From the NCBI GenBank assembly GCA_012837935.1, contig DUQG01000016.1:62001-126000 (forward strand): 64,000 bases of DNA. Reading direction: 5' to 3'. The notes under the pieces are model-generated. The model was not told the origin of the DNA and did not search any database. It was given only the letters and a program-made list of their open reading frames with translations. Shown here in pieces: positions 44,677-53,335 of the stretch. This DNA comes from Bacteroidales bacterium. GTDB lineage: Bacteria > Bacteroidota > Bacteroidia > Bacteroidales > Paludibacteraceae. How positions within the stretch are numbered: the stretch's first letter is position 1; the number at the start of each line of letters is the position of its first letter. Made by a program: the position numbers and the translations under genes.

Positions 44677-44715
44677 TTATTAAAAAAACGAGTAGTTTAT
44701 CTATTAAGTTTCTTG

Positions 44716-45624
44716 TTACGAAATAGTTTCCTCTGTCTTGACTTTTTTCTGACTGAAAAAAACTCCCACCACTACTACTAAAACACCCATCCACTGCAAT
44801 AAGTTTAATATTTCTTTGAATAAAACCCATGAAAACAGAGCAGTAAAAACCGGAATAAGATTGGTGAAAACTTGCGATTTAGCAATACCAATTTTACGAA
44901 CCGCATCGGCAAAAAGCACAAAAGCAATTACGGATGCGAAAATCGTCAACATCAAAACAGCTGCCACAGCTTCACCGTAAATCTGAATATGCGGCAATTT
45001 TACTCTATCTATCAGCAAAACAGATGGAACAAAATAAATCAGTCCAAGCAAACTTTGATAATAAATAATAGTAGTGGCTGAATATTTAGCCGGAATTTTA
45101 CGCAAAATTAGTCCATAAACTATTGCCGAGAAAGCCGCCAACAAGAGCAATAAAACACCTTTCAAAGATGTAGAACTACTATCTGAACCTTGACTTACAA
45201 TTAGATAAACACCCAGTACCGATATAATAATTCCGATAAAATTAGCTAACGAAAGTTTTTCTTTCAGAAATGCGAATGCAAAAAATGGCGCAAAAACCGG
45301 AATCAACGCAACAATCACCGAAGCAAGTGTCGGCATAACCATTGTTAAGCCGTAAGTTTCACCAATATAATAAAGAAAAGGCTCAAAAAAAGCCAGTAAC
45401 AAGAAAAGTTTCAGGTCGCCTTTTTCAATTCTTTGCAACTTTCCCGTTGTTTTCAAAAATAAAAACAGAAAAAAGGAAGCAAGTGTCAAACGCAGTGTGA
45501 TTAACGTAACAGGCGGAAAAGAAACTAAAGCTATTTTTGTCCAAATAAGTGAAAATGACCAGCACAACATAGCGATGACCATGAGAATATATAGTTTCAG
45601 TGTGCCAGTCTGTTGTTGCATCAT
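44716..45624 (-). CDS. EamA/DMT-family transporter
   Basis: 302 residues with ten TM segments in two EamA repeats (LYILMVIAMLCWSFSLIWTKIAL at the start; FSAIVYGLILRKIP... and AKSQVFTNLIPVFTALFSWVLFKE in the second half). Drug/metabolite exporters of the inner membrane; the substrate is unknown. It begins 19 bp downstream of the real end of the kinase gene, so the pair is probably one operon. Confidence 0.93.
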   Translation of the reverse strand: MMQQQTGTLKLYILMVIAMLCWSFSLIWTKIALVSFPPVTLITLRLTLASFFLFLFLKTTGKLQRIEKGDLKLFLLLAFFEPFLYYIGETYGLTMVMPTLASVIVALIPVFAPFFAFAFLKEKLSLANFIGIIISVLGVYLIVSQGSDSSSTSLKGVLLLLLAAFSAIVYGLILRKIPAKYSATTIIYYQSLLGLIYFVPSVLLIDRVKLPHIQIYGEAVAAVLMLTIFASVIAFVLFADAVRKIGIAKSQVFTNLIPVFTALFSWVLFKEILNLLQWMGVLVVVVGVFFSQKKVKTEETIS

Positions 45625-45643
45625 ATAAACTCTCTAAGTTTTA

Positions 45644-46629
45644 TTAAGCGATTTTTACAATCTTATCTATCTTATCAGCAATCTCTTTCCATGTTTTATC
45701 CGACATTTGAGTTCCTATCACTTCCACCACTTTGGATGAAACAAGTGAGCCAATCTGTCCGCAAATATCAAGTCCGTATCCTTTTGCCAAACCATACAGA
45801 AAACCTGCCCGTAAAAATCGCCGGCACCGGTTGTATCTATACTTGCTACTGGATGCGGTTCTATCACATGCAACTCATCGCCGGACTGGATATAAGAGCC
45901 ATCTTTACCAATCTTCACAACGGCAATTTTACAGATTTTGGCAATTTCAGCCACGGCTTCGAGCGGTTCTTTTCCTGTAAAACCTTGCGCCTCTTCCTCG
46001 TTAGCAAAAGTTATATCTACGTATTTCTCTGTAATTTCATGTAAAAACTCAAGATTATCTTGTACCACGGTAAAACTTGCCAAATCAATAGAAGTAGTCA
46101 AACCTGCCTCTTTCGCCATTTTTAAAGCCGTACGAATTAAATCATGATTCTGAACCAAATAACCTTCGATATGGAAATAATCATAACCATTAAATACTTC
46201 CGGCGTCAAATCTTCCGCGTAAAGTTCACTGGCTGCACCCAAAAAAGTACAAAGTGTGCGTTCGCTATCCGGCGATACAAGCACAGTACAGTGTCCTGAA
46301 GGCGTTTCGCTTAATTGCATATACGGCGTTACGCCGTTTTCAAGACTATGAGCTGAAAAGAAACGACCAATTTCATCATCACCCACCTTACCGATAAATC
46401 CGGTTTTCAAACCAAGCTTGGCAACTGCGTTAATCGTATTGGAAGCTGAACCACCGGTTGCCATGATTGCACTTGATGAATCAAAGTGCGATTTAATCAT
46501 TTCCGACTGACCGTTTTGTATCAATTGCATCCCGCCTTTTAATAAATCTAACTCTTGAAGTATCTCGTCATTTTCTATTTTAAATAAAATATCTGTTAGA
46601 GCATTGCCCATTCCTAAAACTTTTTTCAT
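45644..46629 (-). pseudogene. PfkB-family (adenosine-kinase-like) kinase with a frameshift
   Basis: The chosen start MKKVLGMGNALTDIL is the usual family start; a frame 8 codons longer also exists. The N-terminal GGSASNTINAVAKLG and the catalytic DTTGAGD motif are intact. Two codons after DTTGAGD, near 45806-45813, one base appears to be missing: translation runs into an unrelated tail (QVFCMVWQKDTD) and stops at 45718. In the next frame the DNA continues as AGFLYGLAKGYGLDICGQIG to a stop at 45644 (KIDKIVKIA), giving the normal length (~328 residues). It is either a real disrupting mutation or a sequencing/assembly error. The product would phosphorylate a nucleoside or sugar. Confidence 0.85.
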
Positions 46630-46735
46630 ATTTTGCAGTTTACTCTTAAGCACTATATATCAATAAATTATCTGTTGTTTTTTTAAATTCACAAAAAAAT
46701 AAATTTAATTTTTTGACAAATTTATTGCAAAGATA

Positions 46736-46766
46736 TTGCATATTTCAAAATAAACCACTATTTTTG
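46736..46766 (+). promoter_or_regulatory. tRNA-Asn promoter
   Basis: TTG at 46736-46738 and TATTTTTG at 46759-46766, spaced 20 bp. Confidence 0.7.
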
Positions 46767-46794
46767 CAACGCATTTGAAAAAAATGCACAAAAT

Positions 46795-46868
46795 TCTTCC
46801 TTAGCTCAGTTGGTTAGAGCACCTGACTGTTAATCAGGGGGTCCTTGGTTCAAGTCCAAGAGGGAGAG
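46795..46868 (+). tRNA. tRNA-Asn (anticodon GTT)
   Basis: Acceptor TCTTCCT/AGGGAGA (one G-U), D arm GCTC/GAGC, anticodon arm CCTGA-CTGTTAA-TCAGG with GTT at 46823-46825 of the + strand loop (46829-46831), T arm CTTGG-TTCAAGT-CCAAG, discriminator G. The loop coordinates are 46827-46833, so the anticodon is 46829-46831. CCA is not encoded. Confidence 0.95.
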
Positions 46869-46871
46869 CGA

Positions 46872-46899
46872 AGAGTTACTTTCGAGTAACTCTTTTTTT
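46872..46899 (+). terminator. tRNA-Asn terminator
   Basis: AGAGTTACT-TTCG-AGTAACTCT followed by seven or more T. Confidence 0.85.
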
Positions 46900-46988
46900 G
46901 TTTAAATAAGTTTTACTGTCAGAAAAAGAAAAGAGAATACATTTAATGCATTCTCTTTCTCATATATTCTAAATTCAGAAAAACTTAA

Positions 46989-49451
46989 TTAACTTCTCAA
47001 CTTCGCATCTAATTTAGTTTCGATATTTTTCTGAATTTTCTGCATCACTTTATCAATTGCTGCATCGGTAAGCGTTTTGCTCTCGTCTTGCAAGGTAAAA
47101 CTTACAGCGTAAGATTTTTTGCCTGCTTCGATATTTTTACCTTCGTAAACATCAAACAAGCTAACATCTTTCAAAAGGTTACGCTCACTTTCAAATGCAA
47201 TTTTCTCTATTTCAGCAAATTGTATATTCTTATCAAGTAAGAACGCTAAATCACGATAAACTTCCGGATATTTCGGCAGTTCTTTATATTGTACGGCAGC
47301 AGTATCCAGCACGCTAAGAATATTCGTCCAGTTTAAGTCTGCATAATAAACCTCTGCATCCACATCGGTCATTTTTTTCACCACATCGCTTACAATTCCA
47401 AAAGTAGCCAGCAAGCGTTTATTGGGTGATTTTATGCACATGGCTTCCGAATAAATATCGCTTTCGTGCTCTTCCATACGCAGTTTTCGCAAGTCAAATC
47501 CCAGACGCACCAAGATATTTTGCAAATAGGCTTTTAATTCATAAACAGTTGATTTTTGTGTACCGGAAGTCCAGGAATTTTCAAATTTATTTCCGGTTAC
47601 CCACAATCCCAAGTGATACTCTTCAGAAAATTCTGCCAAATTTTCGCCTTCTTTTTTGTTTTCAGCCGTGTATTGATAGCAATTTCCAAATTCATACAGA
47701 CGCAAATCGGCATTTCTATGGTTGATATTGCGTGCAATATTTTCCATTCCGCCGAAAAGTAAGGTTTGACGCATCACGCCTAAATCATTGCTTAGTGGAT
47801 TCATAATGCGAACTGAATTTGCATCGGAATAGGAAGTCAAGTCAGCATAGTAGCTCACTTTTGTCAGTGAGTTATTTAGCACTTCGTTGAAACCTTGTGC
47901 GGTCAGTTGTTCTGAAATCAGCACTTGCAATTTATGGCTATCCGGTTTTTTCACAAAACTCAACGTAGAAATCAGGTTGTGACCAATTTCCACATTATTA
48001 TAACCGTAAATACGTAAAATATCCTCAATCACATCCACATCGCGTTGCACATCTACACGGTAAGCAGGCACTTTCAATTCGTATTGCTCGTCGTTTTCAA
48101 AAACGATTTCCATTTCCAAACCGTTTAGGATTTTCACAATTTCCTCCCTGCTTATCTCTTTTCCAATCAGCGTATTAATTTTCTTTTTGGAAAGTGTAAC
48201 CTCAAAAGGCTTAATCGGTGTAGGATATCTATCTACAATTTCACTTGAAATAGTTCCTCCGGCTACTTCTTGAATTAAAAGTGCAGCACGTTTTAGTGCA
48301 TAAATCGTTATTTCCGGATCGCATCCACGCTCAAAACGGAATGATGCATCGGTGTTCAATCCGTGACGACGAGCTGTTTTGCGAATGCTCACAGGATTAA
48401 AATAAGCACTTTCCAAGAAAACATTTTTAGTAGTTTCGGTCACACCCGAAGTCAATCCGCCAAAAACGCCTCCGATACACATCGGTTCATCGCCGTTACA
48501 AATCATCAAATCAGCCGGATGTAGTTTTCTTTCTACTTCATCCAAAGTAACAAACGGTGTGTTTTCCGGCAAATTTTTCACACGTACTTCGCCTGAAATG
48601 ATTTTATCCGCATCAAAAGCATGAAGCGGTTGTCCAAGTTCGTGAAGCACGAAGTTCGTAATATCTACAATATTATTAATAGGTCTTTGACCGATATTTA
48701 ATAAGTGCTCTTTCAGCCACTTGGGTGACTCCGTAACGGTAACTCCCGAAATAGTTAGTGCCGAATAACGTGGACAGGCATCCGTATTTTCAACAATTAC
48801 GGGAATAGGGAGATTGCTATTATCCACTTTGAAAGCATCCACAGATGGTTTTTTCAACTTTACATTTTCATCATGCAAAGCGAAATAAGCTGCCAAATCG
48901 CGCGCTACACCGTAGTGCGACGCAGCATCAGCACGGTTGGGTGTGATGTCAATTTCAATTTGCACATCGTCTTTGATTTCGTAATAATCTTTTGCCAACG
49001 TACCCACTTTCACTTCTTCCGGTAGCACGATTATACCTTCGTGGCTTGTTCCAATCCCGATTTCATCCTCAGCACATATCATTCCATTAGATTCTACGCC
49101 ACGGATTTTTGTCTTTTTTATGGTAAAACTTTCCTCACCGGAATAAAGCACAGTACCCAAAGTTGCCACCACAACCTTCTGTCCGGCAGCTACATTCGGT
49201 GCGCCACATACAATTTGCTGCGGCTCGCCTGTACCCAGATTAACGGTAGTAACGCTTAGTTTGTCAGCGTTTTCGTGTTTTTCACAAGTCAACACTTCGC
49301 CGATTACCAAACCTTCCATACCTCCTTTTATGGTTTGGACTTTTTCTACTGTCCCCACTTCAAGACCGATAGATGTAAGAATTTGAGATAATTTTTCAGG
49401 TGATACATTAATATTAATGTACTCTTTCAACCAATTGTAAGAAATATTCAT
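46989..49451 (-). CDS. pheT: Phenylalanine--tRNA ligase, beta subunit
   Basis: 820 residues. Domains in order: EMAP-type tRNA-binding OB fold (~40-155, GLVIGEVLTCEKHENADKLSVTTVNLG), B3/B4 editing domain (~210-385, ending VSIRKTARRHGLNTDASFRFERG), B5 (~405-475, with KKKINTLIGKEISREEIVKILNGL), catalytic-like core (~490-700), and the C-terminal FDX-ACB domain (YPEVYRDLAFLLDKNIQFAEIEKIAF). It charges tRNA-Phe as an alpha2beta2 enzyme; pheS is not in the window, so the two genes are separated. Confidence 0.98.
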   Translation of the reverse strand: MNISYNWLKEYININVSPEKLSQILTSIGLEVGTVEKVQTIKGGMEGLVIGEVLTCEKHENADKLSVTTVNLGTGEPQQIVCGAPNVAAGQKVVVATLGTVLYSGEESFTIKKTKIRGVESNGMICAEDEIGIGTSHEGIIVLPEEVKVGTLAKDYYEIKDDVQIEIDITPNRADAASHYGVARDLAAYFALHDENVKLKKPSVDAFKVDNSNLPIPVIVENTDACPRYSALTISGVTVTESPKWLKEHLLNIGQRPINNIVDITNFVLHELGQPLHAFDADKIISGEVRVKNLPENTPFVTLDEVERKLHPADLMICNGDEPMCIGGVFGGLTSGVTETTKNVFLESAYFNPVSIRKTARRHGLNTDASFRFERGCDPEITIYALKRAALLIQEVAGGTISSEIVDRYPTPIKPFEVTLSKKKINTLIGKEISREEIVKILNGLEMEIVFENDEQYELKVPAYRVDVQRDVDVIEDILRIYGYNNVEIGHNLISTLSFVKKPDSHKLQVLISEQLTAQGFNEVLNNSLTKVSYYADLTSYSDANSVRIMNPLSNDLGVMRQTLLFGGMENIARNINHRNADLRLYEFGNCYQYTAENKKEGENLAEFSEEYHLGLWVTGNKFENSWTSGTQKSTVYELKAYLQNILVRLGFDLRKLRMEEHESDIYSEAMCIKSPNKRLLATFGIVSDVVKKMTDVDAEVYYADLNWTNILSVLDTAAVQYKELPKYPEVYRDLAFLLDKNIQFAEIEKIAFESERNLLKDVSLFDVYEGKNIEAGKKSYAVSFTLQDESKTLTDAAIDKVMQKIQKNIETKLDAKLRS

Positions 49452-49809
49452 TTTACAGATTTATTTTTTGGGAAAGACTTTTAGATTGATAGACCGCTGC
49501 GCTGTGAGACTGACAGACCGCTTGCGCTTTTTGACATTTAGAGTTATATAATAATGTAGCCTAAAAAATTTATAATGTAGTTTCACAAAGTCTTTTATCT
49601 GAAAGTCTAATGTCTAACAGTCTATTACCTATATCTTCCTATTTTTATTTTTTGAAATAATTTGCAAAGTTACTGAATTTTTCTTGTATCGGCGATTGTT
49701 CGTAATTTTAAAATGAACTATTTTCATTAAAAATATTGCACATTTTTGTTGGATTTGTGTAATTTTTGTATTTTTGCCGAAAATATTTTTAAAAAACATT
49801 TAAGAAATA
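49452..49809. other. Divergent promoter region pheT / acyl-CoA ligase
   Basis: Contains a direct repeat AGACCGCT(T)GCGCT (49491 and 49515), a GTCTAATGTCTAACAGTCTA segment (49606) related in inverse to 39375-39389, and the promoter at 49745-49776. No gene seen. Confidence 0.5.
49745..49776 (+). promoter_or_regulatory. Acyl-CoA ligase promoter
   Basis: TTTG (49745-49748) and TATTTTTG (49769-49776), 20 bp apart; ATG at 49810. Confidence 0.75.
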
Positions 49810-51537
49810 ATGATTAAAGAGAATTTTATTCGCCTGTTCGAAGACAGTTTTAGAAGTAACTGGGACTTAAATGCATACACCAATTATGGTGAAGGTCTTA
49901 CTTTGACTTATGGACAAGTAGCAGAAGAGGTAGCGAAACTTCATTTGCTATTTGAGCAAGCTGAAATAAAACAGAATGATAAAATTGCCTTGATTGGAAG
50001 AAATAATGCCAATTGGGCAATAACCTATATTGCAACAGTAACTTATGGTGCTGTAATTGTTCCAATCTTGCAGGACTTCAATCCGACAGATGTTCATCAC
50101 ATCATTAATCATTCAGGCTCAAAAGCCTTGTTTGTGAGCGACCATATCTGGGAAAATCTGGATGACAGTAGTCTGCACCACATTAAGGCTGTGTTTTCAC
50201 TCAACTCGTTTGAGTTAATTACACTTGTAAATCAACCCATACCACAGCTTTTGGAAGAGATGGAAAACCCAGATGATGTGGAAATTCCGCTTGATTCTCA
50301 AAAACTTACCAAAAATTGTATCGACAGATTGTTTAATGAGAAATTTGACAGCGACTTTCACAAAGACGATGTAAGATATGTGGATAAGCCAAACTCTGAA
50401 CTTGTGTGCATCAGCTATACTTCCGGAACTACCGGATTCAGCAAAGGTGTGATGCTTACAGGAAACAACTTTGCCGGAAACATTACATTCGGTATTCGTA
50501 CCGGACTGCTGGCACCGGGATATAATGTGGTAGCATTTTTACCTTTGGCACACGCATACGGCTGTGCTTTTGACTTCCTGACCGCTACTTGTACCGGAAG
50601 CCACGTTCACTTTATCGGACGTACACCGTCTGCACGTATTCTACTTAATGCTTTTGCTGAAGTAAAGCCAAACGTGATTTTCTGTGTACCATTAATAATA
50701 GAGAAAATTTACAAAAAACAAATTCAACCTATTCTTGGAAAATCTGCCGTTCGCTGGGTATTGAAAGTGCCATTTTTAGACCAAACCATCCTTAGCCAAA
50801 TCCGAAAAAGATTGGTTGATGCTTTTGGAGGTAATTTCTCACAGGTTGTAGTAGGTGGCGCACCACTTAACGCCGAAGTGGAAGATTTTTTCCATAAAAT
50901 CAAGTTCCCGTTTACCGTTGGATATGGTATGACTGAGTGCGCTCCGCTAATCAGTTATTCACATACAGATGATTTTATTCCAAAATCATCCGGTAAAATT
51001 CTGGATATTATGGAAGCAAAAATTGACAATCCGGATCCGAAAACAGGAATTGGGGAAATTTTTGTACGTGGTGAAAACGTGATGACAGGCTACTATAAAA
51101 ACGAGGAAGCTACTCAAGAAGTTCTTGACGATGAAGGCTGGCTGCATACCGGCGACTTAGGCACAATTGACGAAAATGGCAATATATTTATCCGTGGACG
51201 CAACAAAACGATGCTTTTAAGTGCAAACGGACAAAATATTTATCCGGAAGAAATTGAAGCCAAGTTAAACAATATGCCTTATGTACTTGAAAGTTTGGTG
51301 GTTGAAAACAACGGAAGATTAGTTGCACTAGTATATCCGGATTATGACACGATGGATGCTGATGGAGTATCGCATGACCAACTCGATGAGATAATGGAAG
51401 AGAACAAAAAACAGTTGAATGAAGTTGTAGCCGCCTATGAGAATATAGCGAGAATTCAGCTTTATCCTCACGAGTTTGAGAAAACACCGAAAAAAAGCAT
51501 CAAGCGATACCTTTATAGTACAGTTGCCGGTAATTAA
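49810..51537 (+). CDS. AMP-binding long-chain acyl-CoA synthetase family
   Basis: 575 residues. Adenylation motifs: A3-type YTSGTTGFSKGVMLTG (~200-215), VVVGGAPLN, A5 YGMTECAPLIS, A7 WLHTGDLG, A8 RNKTMLLSANGQNIYPEEIE and the C-terminal Lys in TPKKSIKRYLY. It activates a carboxylate, most likely a fatty acid, to acyl-AMP and acyl-CoA. Single gene with its own promoter. Confidence 0.95.
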   Translation: MIKENFIRLFEDSFRSNWDLNAYTNYGEGLTLTYGQVAEEVAKLHLLFEQAEIKQNDKIALIGRNNANWAITYIATVTYGAVIVPILQDFNPTDVHHIINHSGSKALFVSDHIWENLDDSSLHHIKAVFSLNSFELITLVNQPIPQLLEEMENPDDVEIPLDSQKLTKNCIDRLFNEKFDSDFHKDDVRYVDKPNSELVCISYTSGTTGFSKGVMLTGNNFAGNITFGIRTGLLAPGYNVVAFLPLAHAYGCAFDFLTATCTGSHVHFIGRTPSARILLNAFAEVKPNVIFCVPLIIEKIYKKQIQPILGKSAVRWVLKVPFLDQTILSQIRKRLVDAFGGNFSQVVVGGAPLNAEVEDFFHKIKFPFTVGYGMTECAPLISYSHTDDFIPKSSGKILDIMEAKIDNPDPKTGIGEIFVRGENVMTGYYKNEEATQEVLDDEGWLHTGDLGTIDENGNIFIRGRNKTMLLSANGQNIYPEEIEAKLNNMPYVLESLVVENNGRLVALVYPDYDTMDADGVSHDQLDEIMEENKKQLNEVVAAYENIARIQLYPHEFEKTPKKSIKRYLYSTVAGN

Positions 51538-51655
51538 ATATTTTCAATCTAAAATGTCACAGTTTTTTAACAAAAACACAAACATTTGACATTTAGGCTA
51601 TTAGGAAAACATTTTTAGATTTAACAACATTTTTTTGAAAATAGTTGGCAAATAA

Positions 51656-51688
51656 TTTGCAAATGACGATATAATTGTATTAACTTTG
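51656..51688 (+). promoter_or_regulatory. Orphan promoter
   Basis: TTTG (51656-51659) and TAACTTTG (51681-51688), 21 bp apart. No long gene follows for 340 bp. Confidence 0.5.
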
Positions 51689-51715
51689 CACTGTTTTTAA
51701 CTTCAATTGTAAAAA

Positions 51716-51829
51716 ATGTTAAAAGAAGTTTTGCTTTTTTACTTTTACAGAAAAACAAAAACAAAATCTAAGCGTTTTATTTTTAGAGGATTAAGCGTAA
51801 CCAACTTGAAAACGCACACAAAGACTTAA
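51716..51829 (+). CDS. Possible 37-residue basic peptide
   Basis: ATG frame MLKEVLLFYFYRKTKTKSKR continuing to TNLKTHTKT. Hydrophobic start, strongly basic middle, about 20 bp behind the orphan promoter's predicted start. It could be a small protein or chance within a small RNA. Confidence 0.25.
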   Translation: MLKEVLLFYFYRKTKTKSKRFIFRGLSVTNLKTHTKT

Positions 51830-51968
51830 TTTAATTTTTTTCATATAACATCTTATAATAAAGGGATAGAAAGAAAAAATTTTAAGGTTTTTTTGTGGTT
51901 TAATAGTTAAAGCTAAAAATAAAATAAAAAAAAATGAGAAATATTAACGCAATATCAAAATATTGATG

Positions 51969-51976
51969 TATCTTTG
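51969..51976 (+). promoter_or_regulatory. -7 box of the 59-residue lipoprotein gene
   Basis: TATCTTTG, 60 bp before the ATG; no clear -33 TTG. Confidence 0.6.
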
Positions 51977-52036
51977 CAAAGATTTTGAATTGAACAAAAT
52001 ATATAACATGTTAAATTTTTAAAGGATTAAAACAAA

Positions 52037-52216
52037 ATGAAAAAAGTATTTGCAATCGTTGCTATCGCTGCTATGTTCGTAGCTTGCAACAAACCTGCTC
52101 AAACCGAAGAAGGAACTGTTGACTCTGTAGCTACAGAAGTAGTAGAAACTGTTGACTCTGCTGCTCTAGACTCTACTGTTGTTGCTGCTGCTGACTCTCT
52201 AGCTGCTGTTAACTAA
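52037..52216 (+). CDS. 59-residue lipoprotein
   Basis: A short gene coding MKKVFAIVAIAAMFVACNKP, a complete lipoprotein signal with lipobox VAC. The mature ~42 residues are acidic and repetitive: VDSVATEV, VDSAALDS, VVAAADSLAAV. Only Ala, Val, Asp, Ser, Thr, Glu and Leu occur in its second half. It has a -7 box and a strong terminator, so it is a stand-alone transcription unit. The composition suggests an abundant small envelope lipoprotein; no function is known to me. Confidence 0.8.
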   Translation: MKKVFAIVAIAAMFVACNKPAQTEEGTVDSVATEVVETVDSAALDSTVVAAADSLAAVN

Positions 52217-52240
52217 TTGAGTTAAGCAATCAATTATTAC

Positions 52241-52273
52241 AAAGCCCGTTATTCGTAACGGGCTTTCTTTTTT
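52241..52273 (+). terminator. Terminator of the small lipoprotein gene
   Basis: AAAGCCCGTTA-TTCG-TAACGGGCTTT, an 11-bp stem with a UUCG loop, then C and a T-run. Confidence 0.9.
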
Positions 52274-52287
52274 TCAATTTATTTGTT

Positions 52288-52295
52288 TAATTTTG
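52288..52295 (+). promoter_or_regulatory. hisG -7 box
   Basis: TAATTTTG, 22 bp before the hisG ATG; -33 not evident. Confidence 0.5.
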
Positions 52296-52317
52296 CAAGT
52301 TAATCAACGAAAATAAC

Positions 52318-53169
52318 ATGTTACGAATTGCGATACAAACAAAAGGGCGCCTAAACGAAGATACGATGCGCCTAATTCAAGAAACAGGCATCAAACTTGA
52401 ATTCGGAAGACGACAACTACTGCAAGCTGCTAAAAACTTCCCTTTGGAAGTTCTTTTTTTACGTGATGACGACATTCCTCAATCCGTAGCTGACGGTGTA
52501 TCTGATATAGGAATAGTAGGCGAAAACGAATTTGCCGAAAAGAAAAAAAACGTAGAAATAATCAAACGACTCGGTTTTAGTAAGTGCAGACTCTCACTCG
52601 CCATCCCAAGAGCCACAGAATACACCGGACTGGAATGGTTCAACGGCAAAATAATAGCCACCTCCTACCCTGTAATTTTAGAAGATTTCCTGAAATCAAA
52701 GAATATTCAAGCTGAAATTCATGTAATCAGCGGCTCTGTAGAAATTGCGCCCGGCATTGGACTGTCTGATGCGATATTTGACATTGTAAGCTCAGGTAGC
52801 ACATTGGTTACCAATCACTTGAAAGAAGTAGAAGTGATAATGCACTCAGAAGCTGTGCTAATCGGCAACAAAAACTTAAGCAACGAAAAAAGGGCTGTTT
52901 TAGATGAGTTTTTGTTTAGAATAGAAGCTGTACAATTAGCAGAAGATAAAAAATACGTTTTGATGAACGTACCTACCGACAAAATAGAAAAAATAGTAGA
53001 AGTTATACCCGGAATGAAAAGCCCAACGATAATGCCTTTGGCAAAAGAAGGCTGGAGTTCGTTGCACGCGGTAATTAGCGAGAAAAGTTTTTGGGATATT
53101 ATCGGTAAGCTTAAAAACCTGGGGGCTGAGGGTATTTTAGTCATTCCAATAGAGAAAATGATTCCTTAA
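52318..53169 (+). CDS. hisG: ATP phosphoribosyltransferase, long form
   Basis: 283 residues. First step of histidine synthesis: ATP + PRPP to phosphoribosyl-ATP. Motifs include the start LRIAIQTKGRLNEDTMRLI and SDIGIVGENE. The PRPP-binding EIAPGIGLSDAIFDIVSSGSTL lies near residue 145. The ~75-residue C-terminal ACT-like domain (KYVLMNVPTDKIEKIVEVIPGMKSPTIMPL) marks the long, His-feedback-inhibited form that needs no HisZ. No other his gene is in the window; the next gene downstream is unrelated. Confidence 0.97.
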   Translation: MLRIAIQTKGRLNEDTMRLIQETGIKLEFGRRQLLQAAKNFPLEVLFLRDDDIPQSVADGVSDIGIVGENEFAEKKKNVEIIKRLGFSKCRLSLAIPRATEYTGLEWFNGKIIATSYPVILEDFLKSKNIQAEIHVISGSVEIAPGIGLSDAIFDIVSSGSTLVTNHLKEVEVIMHSEAVLIGNKNLSNEKRAVLDEFLFRIEAVQLAEDKKYVLMNVPTDKIEKIVEVIPGMKSPTIMPLAKEGWSSLHAVISEKSFWDIIGKLKNLGAEGILVIPIEKMIP

Positions 53170-53335
53170 AATCAGTGCAATTGCTTGATTTTACGGTTAT
53201 TTTGCAGAAAAGAAGGTGTTGTTTCAGTTTTTTTAACGGTGAGAACAAATTTTCATTTTCAAATGAAAATTAAATGTGCCATCTTTGCATATTCAAATTT
53301 AATACTCAGTTTTGGGTAATTCAAGACAAATATTA

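Larger units (their letters stand above)
51538..52036. other. Long AT-rich gap with an orphan promoter
   Basis: Holds a GACATTTAGGCTATTAGG stretch (51591), a good promoter (51656-51688), a possible 37-codon frame (51716-51829) and the lipoprotein -7 box (51969-51976). Confidence 0.5.

Noticed and set aside
53312-53335. TTG start for the outer-membrane protein at 53 kb
   Set aside because: It would put eight residues in front of a complete signal peptide; ATG at 53336 gives a normal signal.
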